Shown: positions 18,377 to 28,085 of the stretch, piece after piece
Position numbering within the stretch: the stretch's first letter is position 1
Layout of the letters: each line of letters opens with the position of its first letter
Assembly: GCA_963701675.1 (NCBI GenBank)
Contig: OY969623.1
Location: 3,968,001-4,032,000, forward strand
DNA length: 64,000 nucleotides
Direction of reading: 5' to 3'
From: G963701675 sp963701675
GTDB taxonomy: Bacteria; Planctomycetota; Planctomycetia; Gemmatales; Gemmataceae
Program-made: the position numbers and the translations under genes
The notes under the pieces: generated by a model
The model's input: the letters and a program-made list of their open reading frames with translations, nothing else
What the model was told of the DNA's origin: nothing
Database searches by the model: none

Positions 18377-20158
18377 ATGTCCATGTGGTGGTTGTCCGCG
18401 GTCGGTGCGAGCATCGTGTTGGCTTTCGGCGCCGGCGATGATCCGCCCGCCAACATCCGGGACCTCAAGCTCCGAGACTGGGAACCGCGCTCGATGATGG
18501 TGACCAAAACGACCGTCGTCGAAAAGCCGATGTTCCCCGTCATCGACGTTCACAATCATTTGGGCAGCGGCAAAGCACACCTCACCGGACAGCGCGTCAA
18601 CCAATACCTCACGGAGATGAACGAAGCCGGCGTGCGCTCGGTGGTCAACCTCGACGGCGGCTGGGGTGATCGGCTTCGGGAAACCATCGAAGCGCTGGAC
18701 CACGCGCACCCCGGCCGGTTTCTGACATTCGCCCTCGTCAACTTCGACGGGATCGACGACGAGGACTGGAGTCAACGAGAGACCAAACGATTGGAAGAAA
18801 GCTTCGTCGCCGGCGCCAAGGGATTGAAGTTTCACAAGACGCTCGGCCTTCGCCATCGCTACAAGGACGGCAAACTCATGCGCGTCGATGACCCGAAGCT
18901 CGATCCGATTTGGGAGCTGTGCGGCAAATACAAACGGCCGGTCGTCATTCACGTCGCCGACCCGGCCGCGTTTTTCACTCCATTGGACCGAAGCAACGAA
19001 CGCTGGCACGAACTGAACTCCCATCCGGATTGGCTATTTCATGGCGAGCAGTTTCCCAAGCGCGAGGAGCTTCTCGATCAACTCCATCGGGTCATCGCCA
19101 AACACCCGAATACCAAGTTCATCAACACGCACTTCGGCAACAATGCCGAGGACCTGGCTTCCGTAGCCGACAAACTCGACAAGTATCCAAACATGTACGT
19201 CGACATCGATGCCCGCATTTCAGAACTCGGCCGGCAACCCTACACCACGCGAAAATTCTTCTTGAAATACCAGGATCGGATCATGTTCGGTACCGATACG
19301 CCGCCACGTCGAGACGCGTTCCGCATCTACTACCGCTTCCTTGAAACCGACGATGAGTACTTCGATTGTTCCGCCAGCCATCATCGGCAAGGGTTCTGGA
19401 ACATCTACGGCATCTATTTGCCGCGCGAGGTGCTGGAAAAGGTCTATTTTAAGAATGCCGAGCGGGTGCTTTTCGGATTGCCCGCCGGAAAAGCGGAAGG
19501 CAGTCCATCCACCAAGGAACTGCGCGTCCGAAGCACGGAAGACTTTGAGTTCAACGGCGACGGTTCGTCGGCCGCGTGGAAAACGACCGAGTGGACACCG
19601 CTCCAGCGGCGCGGCGAGAATTCCACATCGAACGAAACGCGAATCAAGGTCCTGTACTCGTCGACCGGGTTGTACGTCCTGATGGAAGCAACCGACAAGA
19701 AGATCAGTGCGTCGAAACGCGACGACTTCGAGGACCTTTGGAAGGAAGACGTGTTTGAGGTCTTTCTCTGGCCGGACGAACGACAAACGTTATATTTCGA
19801 ATACGAAGTTTCCCCGCTCGGCGCCGAGTTGCCGATCCTGATTCCCAATCTCGACGGCAAGTTCTTGGGCTGGCGGCCCTGGCATTTCGACGGAGCGCGC
19901 CGGACACGAAAAGCGACTTCCGCGACCGGCGGCGAGTTGACACCCGGCGGGACCATCACATCGTGGAAAGCGGAAGCGTTTATTCCCTTCGAATTGCTTA
20001 CGCCCTTGCAGAACGTCCCGCCGAAACCGGGCACGCGTTGGCGGGCGAATTTCTATCGCATGGATTACGACGACGTCAAGCCCGCTGCCTGGCATTGGTC
20101 GCCCGTCGGGCCGAGCTTCCATGAGTATCACAAGTTCGGAACGTTGATTTTCGATTAA
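18377..20158 (+). CDS. Amidohydrolase (amidohydrolase_2 type) fused to a CBM9-like C-terminal domain
   Basis: A 593-residue protein. Residues about 50-370 form a TIM-barrel amidohydrolase with metal-site motifs VIDVHNHLG, GLKFHKTLG, VVIHVADPAAFF, FINTHFGNNAED and MFGTDTPPRRD. Residues about 385-593 look like a carbohydrate-binding CBM9/DOMON-like sandwich (VLYSSTGLYVLMEATDKKI, DLWKEDVFEVFLWPDE, YFEYEVSPLGAE, ITSWKAEAFIPFELL, RWRANFYRMDY). A weak hydrophobic start (WWLSAVGASIVLAFGAG) may be a signal peptide. Together this suggests hydrolysis or decarboxylation of a small molecule at the cell surface or in the periplasm. The substrate is unknown. Expressed with the APC permease and the SDR. Confidence 0.85.
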   Translation: MSMWWLSAVGASIVLAFGAGDDPPANIRDLKLRDWEPRSMMVTKTTVVEKPMFPVIDVHNHLGSGKAHLTGQRVNQYLTEMNEAGVRSVVNLDGGWGDRLRETIEALDHAHPGRFLTFALVNFDGIDDEDWSQRETKRLEESFVAGAKGLKFHKTLGLRHRYKDGKLMRVDDPKLDPIWELCGKYKRPVVIHVADPAAFFTPLDRSNERWHELNSHPDWLFHGEQFPKREELLDQLHRVIAKHPNTKFINTHFGNNAEDLASVADKLDKYPNMYVDIDARISELGRQPYTTRKFFLKYQDRIMFGTDTPPRRDAFRIYYRFLETDDEYFDCSASHHRQGFWNIYGIYLPREVLEKVYFKNAERVLFGLPAGKAEGSPSTKELRVRSTEDFEFNGDGSSAAWKTTEWTPLQRRGENSTSNETRIKVLYSSTGLYVLMEATDKKISASKRDDFEDLWKEDVFEVFLWPDERQTLYFEYEVSPLGAELPILIPNLDGKFLGWRPWHFDGARRTRKATSATGGELTPGGTITSWKAEAFIPFELLTPLQNVPPKPGTRWRANFYRMDYDDVKPAAWHWSPVGPSFHEYHKFGTLIFD

Positions 20159-20188
20159 TCCGCTGCCTCTTTTGCCGGAGCCTCAGCT

Positions 20189-20971
20189 ATGGAATTGAAA
20201 GATCAAGTCGCCGTCGTTACGGGCGCAGGTCGCGGTATAGGACAGGCCACAGCCATTGCGTTGGCACGAGCCGGCGCCAACGTCGGCGTCAACGACATCA
20301 ACGCGGACGCTGCCAACAAAACGGCCGCGGTGCTCCGGAACGTCGGTGTAAAAGCGGTGGTGGTTCCGGGCGACGTATCGGATCAGGAAACCGTGGAAGG
20401 AATGGTGGCGGCGACCGTCGCGGAATTCGGCCGCCTCGATATTGCAGTTGCCAACGCTTACTACAGCGACCGCGAGCCGTTTTGGACGGCCGACATGACC
20501 CGTTTTCGCCGCACGGTGGATGTCACGATGTGGGGCGCGTTTTACACGCTCCGGGCCGCCGCACGCCGAATGATCGAGCTAGGTCACGGAGGATCGATTG
20601 TGGCCATCGGTTCGCCGCACGCCATCCTCGCGATTCCCTCTGCGATGGCGTACAACATGGCGAAAGCGGCCGTCGATCACATGGTTCGGACGGCCGCCAT
20701 CGAACTCGCCGCACACCGCATCCGAGTGAACGTCATCCACCCCGGCTGGATCGACACGGCCGGCGAACGTGAACACTCCAGCGAAGAGCAAATTGAGGCG
20801 GCAGCACAAAAACTCCCCTGGAAACGCCTCGGCCGCCCGGAAGAAATCGCCCGCGCCGTCGTTTTCCTTTGCGACCCGAACAGCGACTACATCACCGGGA
20901 CCACCCTCGCCATCGACGGCGCCGTGACCTTGCCCTGGTGGAGCCACCGCGGCTCGGGCGTGCCGGCGTGA
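20189..20971 (+). CDS. SDR-family NAD(P)-dependent oxidoreductase
   Basis: A 260-residue classical short-chain dehydrogenase/reductase. The cofactor motif is TGAGRGIGQA (residues 12-21), DVS follows at about 62-64, VANAYY takes the place of the usual NNAG, and the active site shows IGS, then YNMAK (Tyr and Lys present). VNVIHPGWIDT and the closing YITGTTLAIDGA match the family. The acidic residue in VNDIN after strand two suggests NAD preference. It has GGAG eight bases before the ATG and is the third gene of the permease-amidohydrolase operon. Substrate not predictable. Confidence 0.92.
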   Translation: MELKDQVAVVTGAGRGIGQATAIALARAGANVGVNDINADAANKTAAVLRNVGVKAVVVPGDVSDQETVEGMVAATVAEFGRLDIAVANAYYSDREPFWTADMTRFRRTVDVTMWGAFYTLRAAARRMIELGHGGSIVAIGSPHAILAIPSAMAYNMAKAAVDHMVRTAAIELAAHRIRVNVIHPGWIDTAGEREHSSEEQIEAAAQKLPWKRLGRPEEIARAVVFLCDPNSDYITGTTLAIDGAVTLPWWSHRGSGVPA

Positions 20972-20976
20972 CGCGA

Positions 20977-21007
20977 GAATTCAGAAGTCAGAATTCGGAA
21001 TTCAGAA
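20977..21007. repeat. Short GAATTC direct repeat cluster
   Basis: GAATTCAGAA at 20977, GAATTCGGAA at 20991 and GAATTCAGAA at 20998, directly after the SDR stop codon. It resembles a common short intergenic repeat seen between genes in environmental genomes. No function is evident. Confidence 0.6.
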
Positions 21008-21048
21008 ACAAACCGACTCGTTGCCTTCGCCCCTAGCCTGAGGGCCGA

Positions 21049-21446
21049 GATGAGAACGCCAGAAGATGCTTACGACCAAGTCCTTTATCAGGCAGTCGAG
21101 GTCTGGAAGAAGGCCCAAGTAGTTTATCAGTACCCGTCCTGGACGACCGGAGGCCAGAGTCTTCGTTGAGCGGATTGCGACGGAATGTCGAGAGTGCGAA
21201 CCGACGCTGGCTGCGCTGCTAGGGGATGAGGACCAACTTGTAGTGGCTTATGCTTTGTTGACCTTGCAATTCATGGGAAGCCACACATTGCGCCGACTTC
21301 CAGCCGGGCTTCTTGAACGCCGATCGAAGATAACTGTGATGATGACGAGAGACTTCTCGCAGTCTATGGACCTGGGAGGATTGGCGAGACAGATTCAACG
21401 TGCATCCGAAATGGGCGGCTCCGAATTGGAATCAACACAGTCTTAA
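21049..21446 (+). pseudogene. Frameshifted small hypothetical gene
   Basis: From the ATG at 21049 the frame reads MRTPEDAYDQVLYQAVEVWKK and stops at 21168. A neighbouring frame continues with VFVERIATECRECEPTLAALLGDEDQLVVAYALLTLQFMGSHTLRRLP to the stop at 21446. The two parts make one coherent protein of about 131 residues if one indel between 21123 and 21164 is corrected. The second part is helical and HEAT-like in feel (LLGDEDQLVVAYALLTLQFMGS). Whether the gene is truly broken or only mis-sequenced cannot be decided here. No family is recognised. Confidence 0.5.
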
Positions 21447-21589
21447 GCCACTACCCTCGTTCGCCTTTCTCCCCTCGCCTGAGCGCAACGGAAGCCCACG
21501 ACTTTTGGAATTCGTTTGCCGCACTCGGGAACGCAGGGTATTTTAGGACCCAAGTTAGGGCGGATTAACGGCTACCAATAAGGAACCAA

Positions 21590-23807
21590 ATGCCTTCTCA
21601 CGGTAAGCAAGCGTATCGGCCTCGAGTGGAGACGCTAGAGGCGCGCGAATTGTTGGCAAACTACACCGTCGTGAACACCGATTACTCCGGAGCGGGCTCC
21701 TTGCGCCAGGCGATCACCGACGCGAACGCCAACGCCGGGTTGGATACGATCGCGTTCAACATTCCGGGCCCGGGCCTGCATTCCATTTCGACATACAACC
21801 TGCCGTACATCACGGATGCGGTGATGGTCGATGGCACATCTCAACCAGGGTATTCCGGAATGCCCTTGATCGAGCTAGACGGCGTCTTCGCGGGTTTTGA
21901 TGGGGCGGCCCTGTGGATACGGGCAATGGGTCGACTGTCCAAGGGCTTGTCATTAACCGCACCACGTACACTTGGGGCATTCGTATCGACGGTTCCAACA
22001 ACACGATACGAGCCAACTTTATTGGTACCGACTGGACTGGCACGGTAGCCCGGCCCAATTCAATTGGAATACTCGTCTATTCGGGCACGGGAAATGTGAT
22101 TGGCGGTCCCGATGCTGATGATCGCAATGTGATCTCAGGCAATACGTATGAAGGGATCAAATTGACCGACGCGGACGGCAATACGGTCGAGGGAAACTAT
22201 ATCGGAACTGATGTTACCGGAAGCCAGGCGCTTGCGAACAATCTCGGCATTTTGGTCGGCACGTCGGTGATCGACGGGTACCACAACGGCACCAGCTCGG
22301 CCAACAATACCATCCGCGGCAACGTTGTCGCTGGAAATCAGTACGGGATTATCATCGTGAACCCGGGCTCTACCGGGAACCGGGTCATCGGTAATCGGAT
22401 CGGCACGAATGCGAACGGTACCGCCGACATCGGGACGCAGAACCCCGGAGTCTATGTCGGTAACGCTCCCAATAACTTGATCGGCGGCACCGTCGTTGCG
22501 GACCGCAATGTCATATCCGGAAATGTGAATGGCGTTGTGGTTGAAACCACCTCCAGCTCGATCTGGGTACCGGGCACCGCTTCAGGAAATGCTGTAGTAG
22601 GGAACTATATTGGGACCGACATAACTGGAGGGGTTGATCTTGGAAACGACCAGGACGGTGTGTTGATCGCCAGTCCATCCACCACGGTGGGTGGCACAGT
22701 CGCCGGCGCCGGCAATGTCATCTCCGGAAACGGATCAGCCGGCGTGCATATCACCACTTCTGCCGCAACGAGCAATCACATCCTGGGCAATCGCATTGGC
22801 ATGAACGCGGCTGGCGCAAGAAGGTACCGAACAACGCCGGCATACTCATCGACCAGTCGGCCAACAACAACATCATCGGCGGCACGGCGCCCGCAGCTCG
22901 GAACCTCATCTCCGGTAACACCACCTACGGCATTGAGGTCCATACCACGGGAAATGTCATTCAGGGCAACTACATCGGTACGGACATCACCGGAACGCTC
23001 GCACGAAGCAACGTGCTGGACGGGATATTTATCCAGGCGGCCGGCAACACGATCGGCGGCACCACGCCCGCCGCCCGCAACACTGTCGCTTTCAACAGCA
23101 TGGGGGGTATTCGTGTCGACGGCGGCTCAGGCAACCTTATCCGTCAAAACTCGATTCACACCAACGCCGACCTGGGCCTCATCCTAACGAACGGCGCCAA
23201 CAATAATCAAATGGCGCCGTCGGTCAACTCCGCCACATCCAACACGGGCGGCACTACCGTATCCGTGTCTCTTGCCTTGAGCGCGCCCGACACGGTGTTC
23301 ACGATCGACTTCTTCAGCAGCAACCTTTGTGACCCATCTACTTTTGGCGAAGGTGAAGTTTATCTTGGTTCCAAAACGCTGACGACCAAGGTAACCGGCC
23401 GGGGTCGGACGATTTTCGTTACCGGCGTCGAAGTTCCGGCCGGTCACGTCATCACAGCCACGGCCACCAGCCCAGGAAACGACACGTCCAAGTTCTCCAA
23501 ATGTCGCACGGTGACGGCCTCCACCGCTCCCGGTCCGAATGGCGACAGCGACGGCCTGCATTTTGGGATTGTGACCATCAGCGAACCTGATTCAATGCAA
23601 GTCGCAAACGAGACGATCAAACCTGCGAACGCCGGTTTCACCTTGGACGGCACTGGTTCGGAAAGATTAACTCTTAGCGACACGCATGAACCTCGTGACC
23701 CAGCCCCGGCAGCAAGTTATTCACGCCCGGCCACAACGCCGAAGTTGAGCCTACTCGCATTGGCACTAGATGGCTTGCAAGAGCTTAACGCCGAATTCGT
23801 TGTCTAA
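21590..23807 (+). CDS. Secreted LExLExR right-handed parallel beta-helix protein (two frameshifts)
   Basis: After KQAYRPRVETLEARELLA (planctomycete export-type motif) comes a CSLREAI-like start (GSLRQAITDANANAGLDTIAFNIPG), then many beta-helix coils rich in asparagine: NTIRANFIGTDWTGT, NVIGGPDADDRNVISGN, NTVEGNYIGTDVTG, NRVIGNRIGTNANG. About 200 C-terminal residues (VSVSLALSAPDTVFTIDFF, FVTGVEVPAGHVITATATSPGNDTS) form a sandwich-like domain. The frame shifts near 21916 (LWI to TGNGSTVQG) and near 22820 (NAAGAR to KVPNNAGILI); each is repaired by one added base. Restored length is about 739 residues. Such proteins are usually surface adhesins or polysaccharide-interacting; here this is inference. 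Confidence 0.82.
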
Positions 23808-23868
23808 GTTCGTTTCGGTCGTACTTGGAAATACTCTAATATCGCGGTTCGGTAGTGGGTCAATCAAT

Positions 23869-23948
23869 GTGGGTCACGATTCCAATCGTGACGTGTCTCT
23901 CTGAAGGCGACGCCTGTGCCTTCGGGCACGATCGGAGTCGTGCCCCAC
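23869..23948. repeat. Paired self-complementary hairpins, locus 2
   Basis: Left: stem GTCACGAT (23873-23880), loop TCCA, stem ATCGTGAC. Right: stem GGGCACGA (23924-23931), loop TCGGAG, stem TCGTGCCC. Outer bases are GTGGG on the left and CCCCAC on the right. Comparing the left hairpin with the reverse complement of the right one, stem differences occur in complementary pairs (T/A to G/C and T/A to C/G), so pairing is kept. It lies 60 bases after the beta-helix gene and about 85 bases before the FG-GAP gene. Confidence 0.8.
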
Positions 23949-24033
23949 AGATGGTGGGATGCGACATCGGGGTTAGTTTTGATGAAATGAACCCACTACG
24001 CGCGGTTCGAGTGGCTTTTCCGGAGAAGGTCGC

Positions 24034-26943
24034 ATGTACACCGTAAAGCGGCGTCGAAACCAACGTCTTCGTTACCGACCGCTGGTGGAACTTCTCGAAG
24101 CCCGCCTGGTGTTCGCTTCCGACTTCGGCGACGCCCCGCTGCCGTATCCGACGCGATTTTCAGAGAACGGCGCCGAACACATCGCCATCGGACCAACGTT
24201 AGGAATGAACCGGGACACGGAATCCAACGGCGTGCATTCCACCGCCGCCGACGCTGACGACAACACGGGAATCCCCGACGACGAAGACGGCGTGACCTTC
24301 GGCACGATCCGGGCAGGCGCCCTAGGTGCAACCGCAACGGTCCGCGTCGGCGGCGGTTCGGCGAAGCTCGACGCCTGGATCGACTTCAACGGCGACGGCT
24401 CCTGGGGCGGGCCGGGCGAGCAAATCGCCGACCGCGTGGCAGTGGTTGCGGACAACAACACGATCTCGTTCGACGTGCCGAGTTGGGCGGGAGACGGGAC
24501 GACCTATGCCCGGTTTCGGCTGAGCACCGCCGGTAATCTGGGCGTCGGCGGAGTTGCGGCCGACGGTGAAGTGGAGGACTACGCCGTGACGGTCAAGCCG
24601 CCGAAGGCGGCGTGCGGATGCTTCAGCGGCCCCAAGGATGTGAACTTCCCTGCCGACGAAGCCCGTAGCGTCTTTAGTGCCGACATCGACGGCGACGGGG
24701 ACATAGATGTCTTGTCCGCATCTTGGCAGGACGACATGATCGCCTGGTACGAGAACAACGGCAACGAGACGTTCGTTCCACACATTATCAGCACAAGCGC
24801 GAACGGGGCGATTAGTGTCCACGCCGCGGACGTGGACGGTGACAGCGACATCGACATCCTGTCCGCGTCTTCTAAGGATGACAAGGTCGCCTGGTTTGAG
24901 AATAACGGTAGCGCCCAGTTCATTCCCCACACCATCAGTACAGCTGCAGACGGAGCCGCGGATGTGTATACGTCGGACGTGGACGGCGACGGGGACATCG
25001 ACGTTCTCTCTGCGTCGTCTGCTAATAACGCAATTAACTGGTACGAGAACGATGGAGGCGAGAATTTCACCGCCCATATCATTACCCTGACCGCCAAGAA
25101 CGCACTCAGCGTGTATACCGAGGATGTCGACAGCGACGGCGACATGGACGTCCTGTCCGCGTCCCAGGGTGACAACAAGATCGCTTGGTACGAAAACGAT
25201 GGTAATGGGAACTTCACCGACCACACCATAAGCACAACCGCGCTATCCGCTAAGAGCGTGTATTCGGCCGACGTGGACGGGGACGGCGACGCCGATGTCC
25301 TTTCGGCAGCGTTTAACGGAGGCAAGATCGCTTGGTACGAAAATGACGGCGCTCAGAATTTCACCGCCCACACCGTTACGACCGCGGCGAACGGCGCCTG
25401 GAGCGTGCATGCGGCAGACATGGACGGGGACGCGGACACCGACATACTCTCCGCGTCTTTTTATAACGACAAGATTGCTTGGTACGAGAACGACGGTAAC
25501 CAGAACTTCACCGCCCGCACCATCACAACGGTTGCCGACGGTGCGGTTAGTGTGTACGCAGCAGACGTAGATCGCGACGGTGACGCCGACGTTCTGTCCG
25601 CGTCTTTGTTCGATGACGAGATTACCTGGTACGAGAACGACGGCAGCCAAAACTTTAGGGGCCACCCTATAAGCACTCCCGCCCTTGGCGCCGCCGACGT
25701 GTACGCAGCGGACATGGACGGAGATGGGGACGCCGACATTCTGTCCGCGTCGCGCGAAGACGACAGGATCGCATGGTACGAGAACGACGGCATGCAAACG
25801 TTCCGGACTCACACCATCACCGTAGTCGCGAACGGGGCCCTCGCCGTGTTTGCGTCGGACGTAGACGGCGACGGCGACACGGACGCACTGTCCGCGTCTT
25901 GGGAAGATGACACGATCGCCTGGTACGAGAATGATGGCAACCAGAACTTCACCGCCCATGTTGTTACCAGCCAGACGGACCGTGCAACGAGCCTATTTGC
26001 GGCGGATATGGATGGCGACGGCGACACCGATGTCGTTTCCGCCTCGTGGGTAGGAAGCAATATCCTTTGGTACGAGAACGACGGGAAGCAAAACTTCAGC
26101 GCAAATGTAATTGGCAACGTATTGTGGGCAGATACTATCCTTGCCACGGACATGGACAGTGACGGTGACCTTGACGTGGTTGGCGCATACCAATTCGGCA
26201 CAATATTCTGGTTGGAAAATGACGGCAACCAGAATTTCGCTCCTCACAGCGTGGCGCAGTGGATGGCTGACAGCGTATTTGCCGCGGACGTGGACGGCGA
26301 TGATGGTACCGATATTCTCATGGCCGCTTCTTATGGTGACGGGGTCTATTGGTTCGAGAACGATGGAGAAGAGCATTTCTCAGCGCACAATCTCAACGTC
26401 GGAGGCGCCAATTTCAAAAGCGTGTTCGCTGCAGACCTCGACGGCGACGGCGATACCGACGTAGTTTCTGTCTCTGATCTATCGCTTAATTGGTATGAGA
26501 ATGACGGAAATCAAAACTTCTCGGCTCACACAATCACAGATGCAGTCCACGGCGGCCGGGCGGTTTTCGTGATCGATGGGGATGGTGACCAAGACCTTGA
26601 TTTGGTGTCTGCTTGGTTCTCGGACAACGCAGTTGTGTGGTACCAAAACCAAAATCGCTCGGTCGTAGCAGGCGATCTGGAGGAAGATCCAATAAGCCCT
26701 CTGCCTGCCCCACCGCCTCCAGCACCCCTAATGCATTCAGGCGGCGCCAAAACCGTCAACGAGAGGTCGGTTTTCCCTCACGGTCGCGGCTCGGAAATGT
26801 GCGACGTATCGTATGAGCCTTGGTTCGATTTTTGCTTTGACATCGACCGCACGCAACGGCTACGGCGTGCTCTGAAGAAGCTCATAAGTGTGGAACGGCC
26901 TGACGCCTTTGCCGACGATGGGTTGCTGTTCGATCCGACGTAG
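24034..26943 (+). CDS. Secreted LExLExR protein with GEVED domain and 14 FG-GAP/VCBS repeats
   Basis: A 969-residue protein opening with RYRPLVELLEARLVFASDFGDAP. Residues about 30-190 are a GEVED-type domain (DDEDGVTF, LDAWIDFNGDGSW, AADGEVEDYAVTV). Residues 210-873 are 14 tandem FG-GAP/VCBS units of about 47 residues, each with a calcium-type loop D-x-D-G-D-G-D-x-D, then SAS, a WYENDG motif and a NF-x-H end. A proline-rich linker and a C-terminal tail (RTQRLRRALKKLISVERPDAF) follow. The likely structure is a calcium-stabilised beta-propeller pair on the cell surface; the ligand is unknown. GGAGAA precedes the ATG. It ends 14 bases from the convergent nuclease-like gene. Confidence 0.88.
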   Translation: MYTVKRRRNQRLRYRPLVELLEARLVFASDFGDAPLPYPTRFSENGAEHIAIGPTLGMNRDTESNGVHSTAADADDNTGIPDDEDGVTFGTIRAGALGATATVRVGGGSAKLDAWIDFNGDGSWGGPGEQIADRVAVVADNNTISFDVPSWAGDGTTYARFRLSTAGNLGVGGVAADGEVEDYAVTVKPPKAACGCFSGPKDVNFPADEARSVFSADIDGDGDIDVLSASWQDDMIAWYENNGNETFVPHIISTSANGAISVHAADVDGDSDIDILSASSKDDKVAWFENNGSAQFIPHTISTAADGAADVYTSDVDGDGDIDVLSASSANNAINWYENDGGENFTAHIITLTAKNALSVYTEDVDSDGDMDVLSASQGDNKIAWYENDGNGNFTDHTISTTALSAKSVYSADVDGDGDADVLSAAFNGGKIAWYENDGAQNFTAHTVTTAANGAWSVHAADMDGDADTDILSASFYNDKIAWYENDGNQNFTARTITTVADGAVSVYAADVDRDGDADVLSASLFDDEITWYENDGSQNFRGHPISTPALGAADVYAADMDGDGDADILSASREDDRIAWYENDGMQTFRTHTITVVANGALAVFASDVDGDGDTDALSASWEDDTIAWYENDGNQNFTAHVVTSQTDRATSLFAADMDGDGDTDVVSASWVGSNILWYENDGKQNFSANVIGNVLWADTILATDMDSDGDLDVVGAYQFGTIFWLENDGNQNFAPHSVAQWMADSVFAADVDGDDGTDILMAASYGDGVYWFENDGEEHFSAHNLNVGGANFKSVFAADLDGDGDTDVVSVSDLSLNWYENDGNQNFSAHTITDAVHGGRAVFVIDGDGDQDLDLVSAWFSDNAVVWYQNQNRSVVAGDLEEDPISPLPAPPPPAPLMHSGGAKTVNERSVFPHGRGSEMCDVSYEPWFDFCFDIDRTQRLRRALKKLISVERPDAFADDGLLFDPT
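24661..26652 (+). repeat. Coding tandem repeat, 14 units of about 142 bases
   Basis: Within the FG-GAP gene. Protein-level identity between units is high at WYENDG, DGDGD and LSAS, while DNA identity is lower because third codon positions vary. This marks old duplications under selection rather than a fresh expansion. Unit 11 is shortened and unit 14 is degenerate. Confidence 0.85.
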
Positions 26944-26957
26944 CGGCAACGTGCCGC

Positions 26958-27653
26958 CTAGGCGACAGCCACTCGATACAGATTCGCCCGGCCGCGCTTG
27001 CCTATCAACTCGATCATGCTCGCCTTTCGTAAGCAATACGCCATTCGCTGGGCCAACCCGAGCGATGCGCTCGCCCTGCCAGTGTTCATCCCAGTCGCAA
27101 GATCTCTCGTCGTGAATGATTCCAGTCCTTCCGGAAGAAACCCCAGCCAGTCTGCCGACTGCCCGAACAGCCGCCGCTCGAGGATCTCCAGCAATCGACG
27201 TTCGTGAATAACCCATCCCCTGCGGCGCCAACATCGCTTCGCGTCGTACCGCCTCACCTCTTCGTCCCTTATCATCAGCACTTCGAGTGAGAAGTTAGGA
27301 TTCAACAACAACTGCGGGATACTCACCATTTCCCAAAAGAGATCTTCCAACCGCCCTCTTTTGGGTGACTTGCGGCGCATGACTCCATTTCCATCATCGG
27401 TCGCCAACCGGACAATCCATTTCTCTTGCGCTATGGGATAAATCAATCGCACCTGATGTGAACGCGCCAGATGAGTAAGCTTCGACTTGATCGATGCGAA
27501 ATTGCCGGTCTGGATCTCTATCAACAGATCGTCGCGAACGATGTCAATCACAAACCCGTTCACCGGGACTTCAAATCGATCTCCCGGCCGCGCGTACCAC
27601 TGTTTCAGCGACGCGTGCAACGGTTTCTCGTTCAGTAGGCCAATCCCTGGCAT
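26958..27653 (-). CDS. Conserved hypothetical protein, possible PD-(D/E)xK-like nuclease fold with winged-helix C-terminus
   Basis: About 231 residues from the ATG at 27653 (AAGGGA in front); a TTG at 27683 is the alternative start. The N-terminal third reads FVIDIVRDDLLIEIQTGNFASIKSKLTHL and VRLIYPIAQEKWIVRL. The D, E-x-Q and K positions resemble the core of a PD-(D/E)xK nuclease, although I cannot confirm the fold. The C-terminal part (MNTGRASASLGLAQRMAYCLRKASMIELIGKRGRANLYRV) reads like a winged helix. Function unknown. Possible roles are DNA repair or defence, both inference. Convergent with the FG-GAP gene; the DUF2255 gene lies upstream on the same strand. Confidence 0.7.
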   Translation of the reverse strand: MPGIGLLNEKPLHASLKQWYARPGDRFEVPVNGFVIDIVRDDLLIEIQTGNFASIKSKLTHLARSHQVRLIYPIAQEKWIVRLATDDGNGVMRRKSPKRGRLEDLFWEMVSIPQLLLNPNFSLEVLMIRDEEVRRYDAKRCWRRRGWVIHERRLLEILERRLFGQSADWLGFLPEGLESFTTRDLATGMNTGRASASLGLAQRMAYCLRKASMIELIGKRGRANLYRVAVA

Positions 27654-27707
27654 TTGAATCGCGTCCCTTGCGTCGGCCAGCAATCGCTTGTGCGTCGGCG
27701 CGGACCT

Positions 27708-28085
27708 TTACCGCGGCACGAATTCGATCGTCGTCAGTTCTCGCGCCGGATCGGCGAAGCCTTCCACCCACTTGCGCGAGCCCTTCGTGTTGTACTTCTG
27801 TGCGAAAGCGTCGGTGACCGCGGCGACAACGCTACTGCCGCGTGGAAACTTCGCTCGCACCGGGACCTCATGCGTCGCGACCTGAACCATCCCATCGGGC
27901 GCCGCCTTAAATGCAGCGAACCATCCCGTCGGTTTGTTGTTCCAGGATCGCGCGTACACCCTGCCTTTGACAACGACCACCCACACGCCCGTATACTTGT
28001 GCTCGGCGCCCGCACGCACACCGATAATTTTGGCGCTGGAAAAAGCGACGACCAGAGGTCCAGAGAACTTCGCGCTGGTTGGCAT
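27708..28085 (-). CDS. DUF2255 family protein
   Basis: A 125-residue protein matching DUF2255 along its length: GVWVVVVKGRVYARSW, then GWFAAFKAAPDG, VRAKFPRGSSVVAAVTDAFAQKY and the closing LTTIEFVPR, where TTxxxxPR is the family hallmark. The domain has a split-barrel look like flavin-binding proteins, but no function is established. It is transcribed toward the nuclease-like gene 54 bases away, so the two may share a transcript. No strong ribosome site is visible before the ATG at 28085. Confidence 0.82.
   Translation of the reverse strand: MPTSAKFSGPLVVAFSSAKIIGVRAGAEHKYTGVWVVVVKGRVYARSWNNKPTGWFAAFKAAPDGMVQVATHEVPVRAKFPRGSSVVAAVTDAFAQKYNTKGSRKWVEGFADPARELTTIEFVPR

Noticed and set aside
18269..19024. 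A 251-codon minus-strand frame
   Set aside because: It is antisense to the permease end and the amidohydrolase, whose metal-site motifs are on the plus strand.
24579..25325. Long minus-strand frames through the FG-GAP gene, with repeating protein text
   Set aside because: The repetition is inherited from the tandem repeat on the plus strand, which carries the calcium-loop motifs.
24661..26652. Possible CRISPR-like array because of the regular repeat spacing
   Set aside because: Units are coding, about 142 bases long, with divergent third positions and no constant short repeat or unique spacers.
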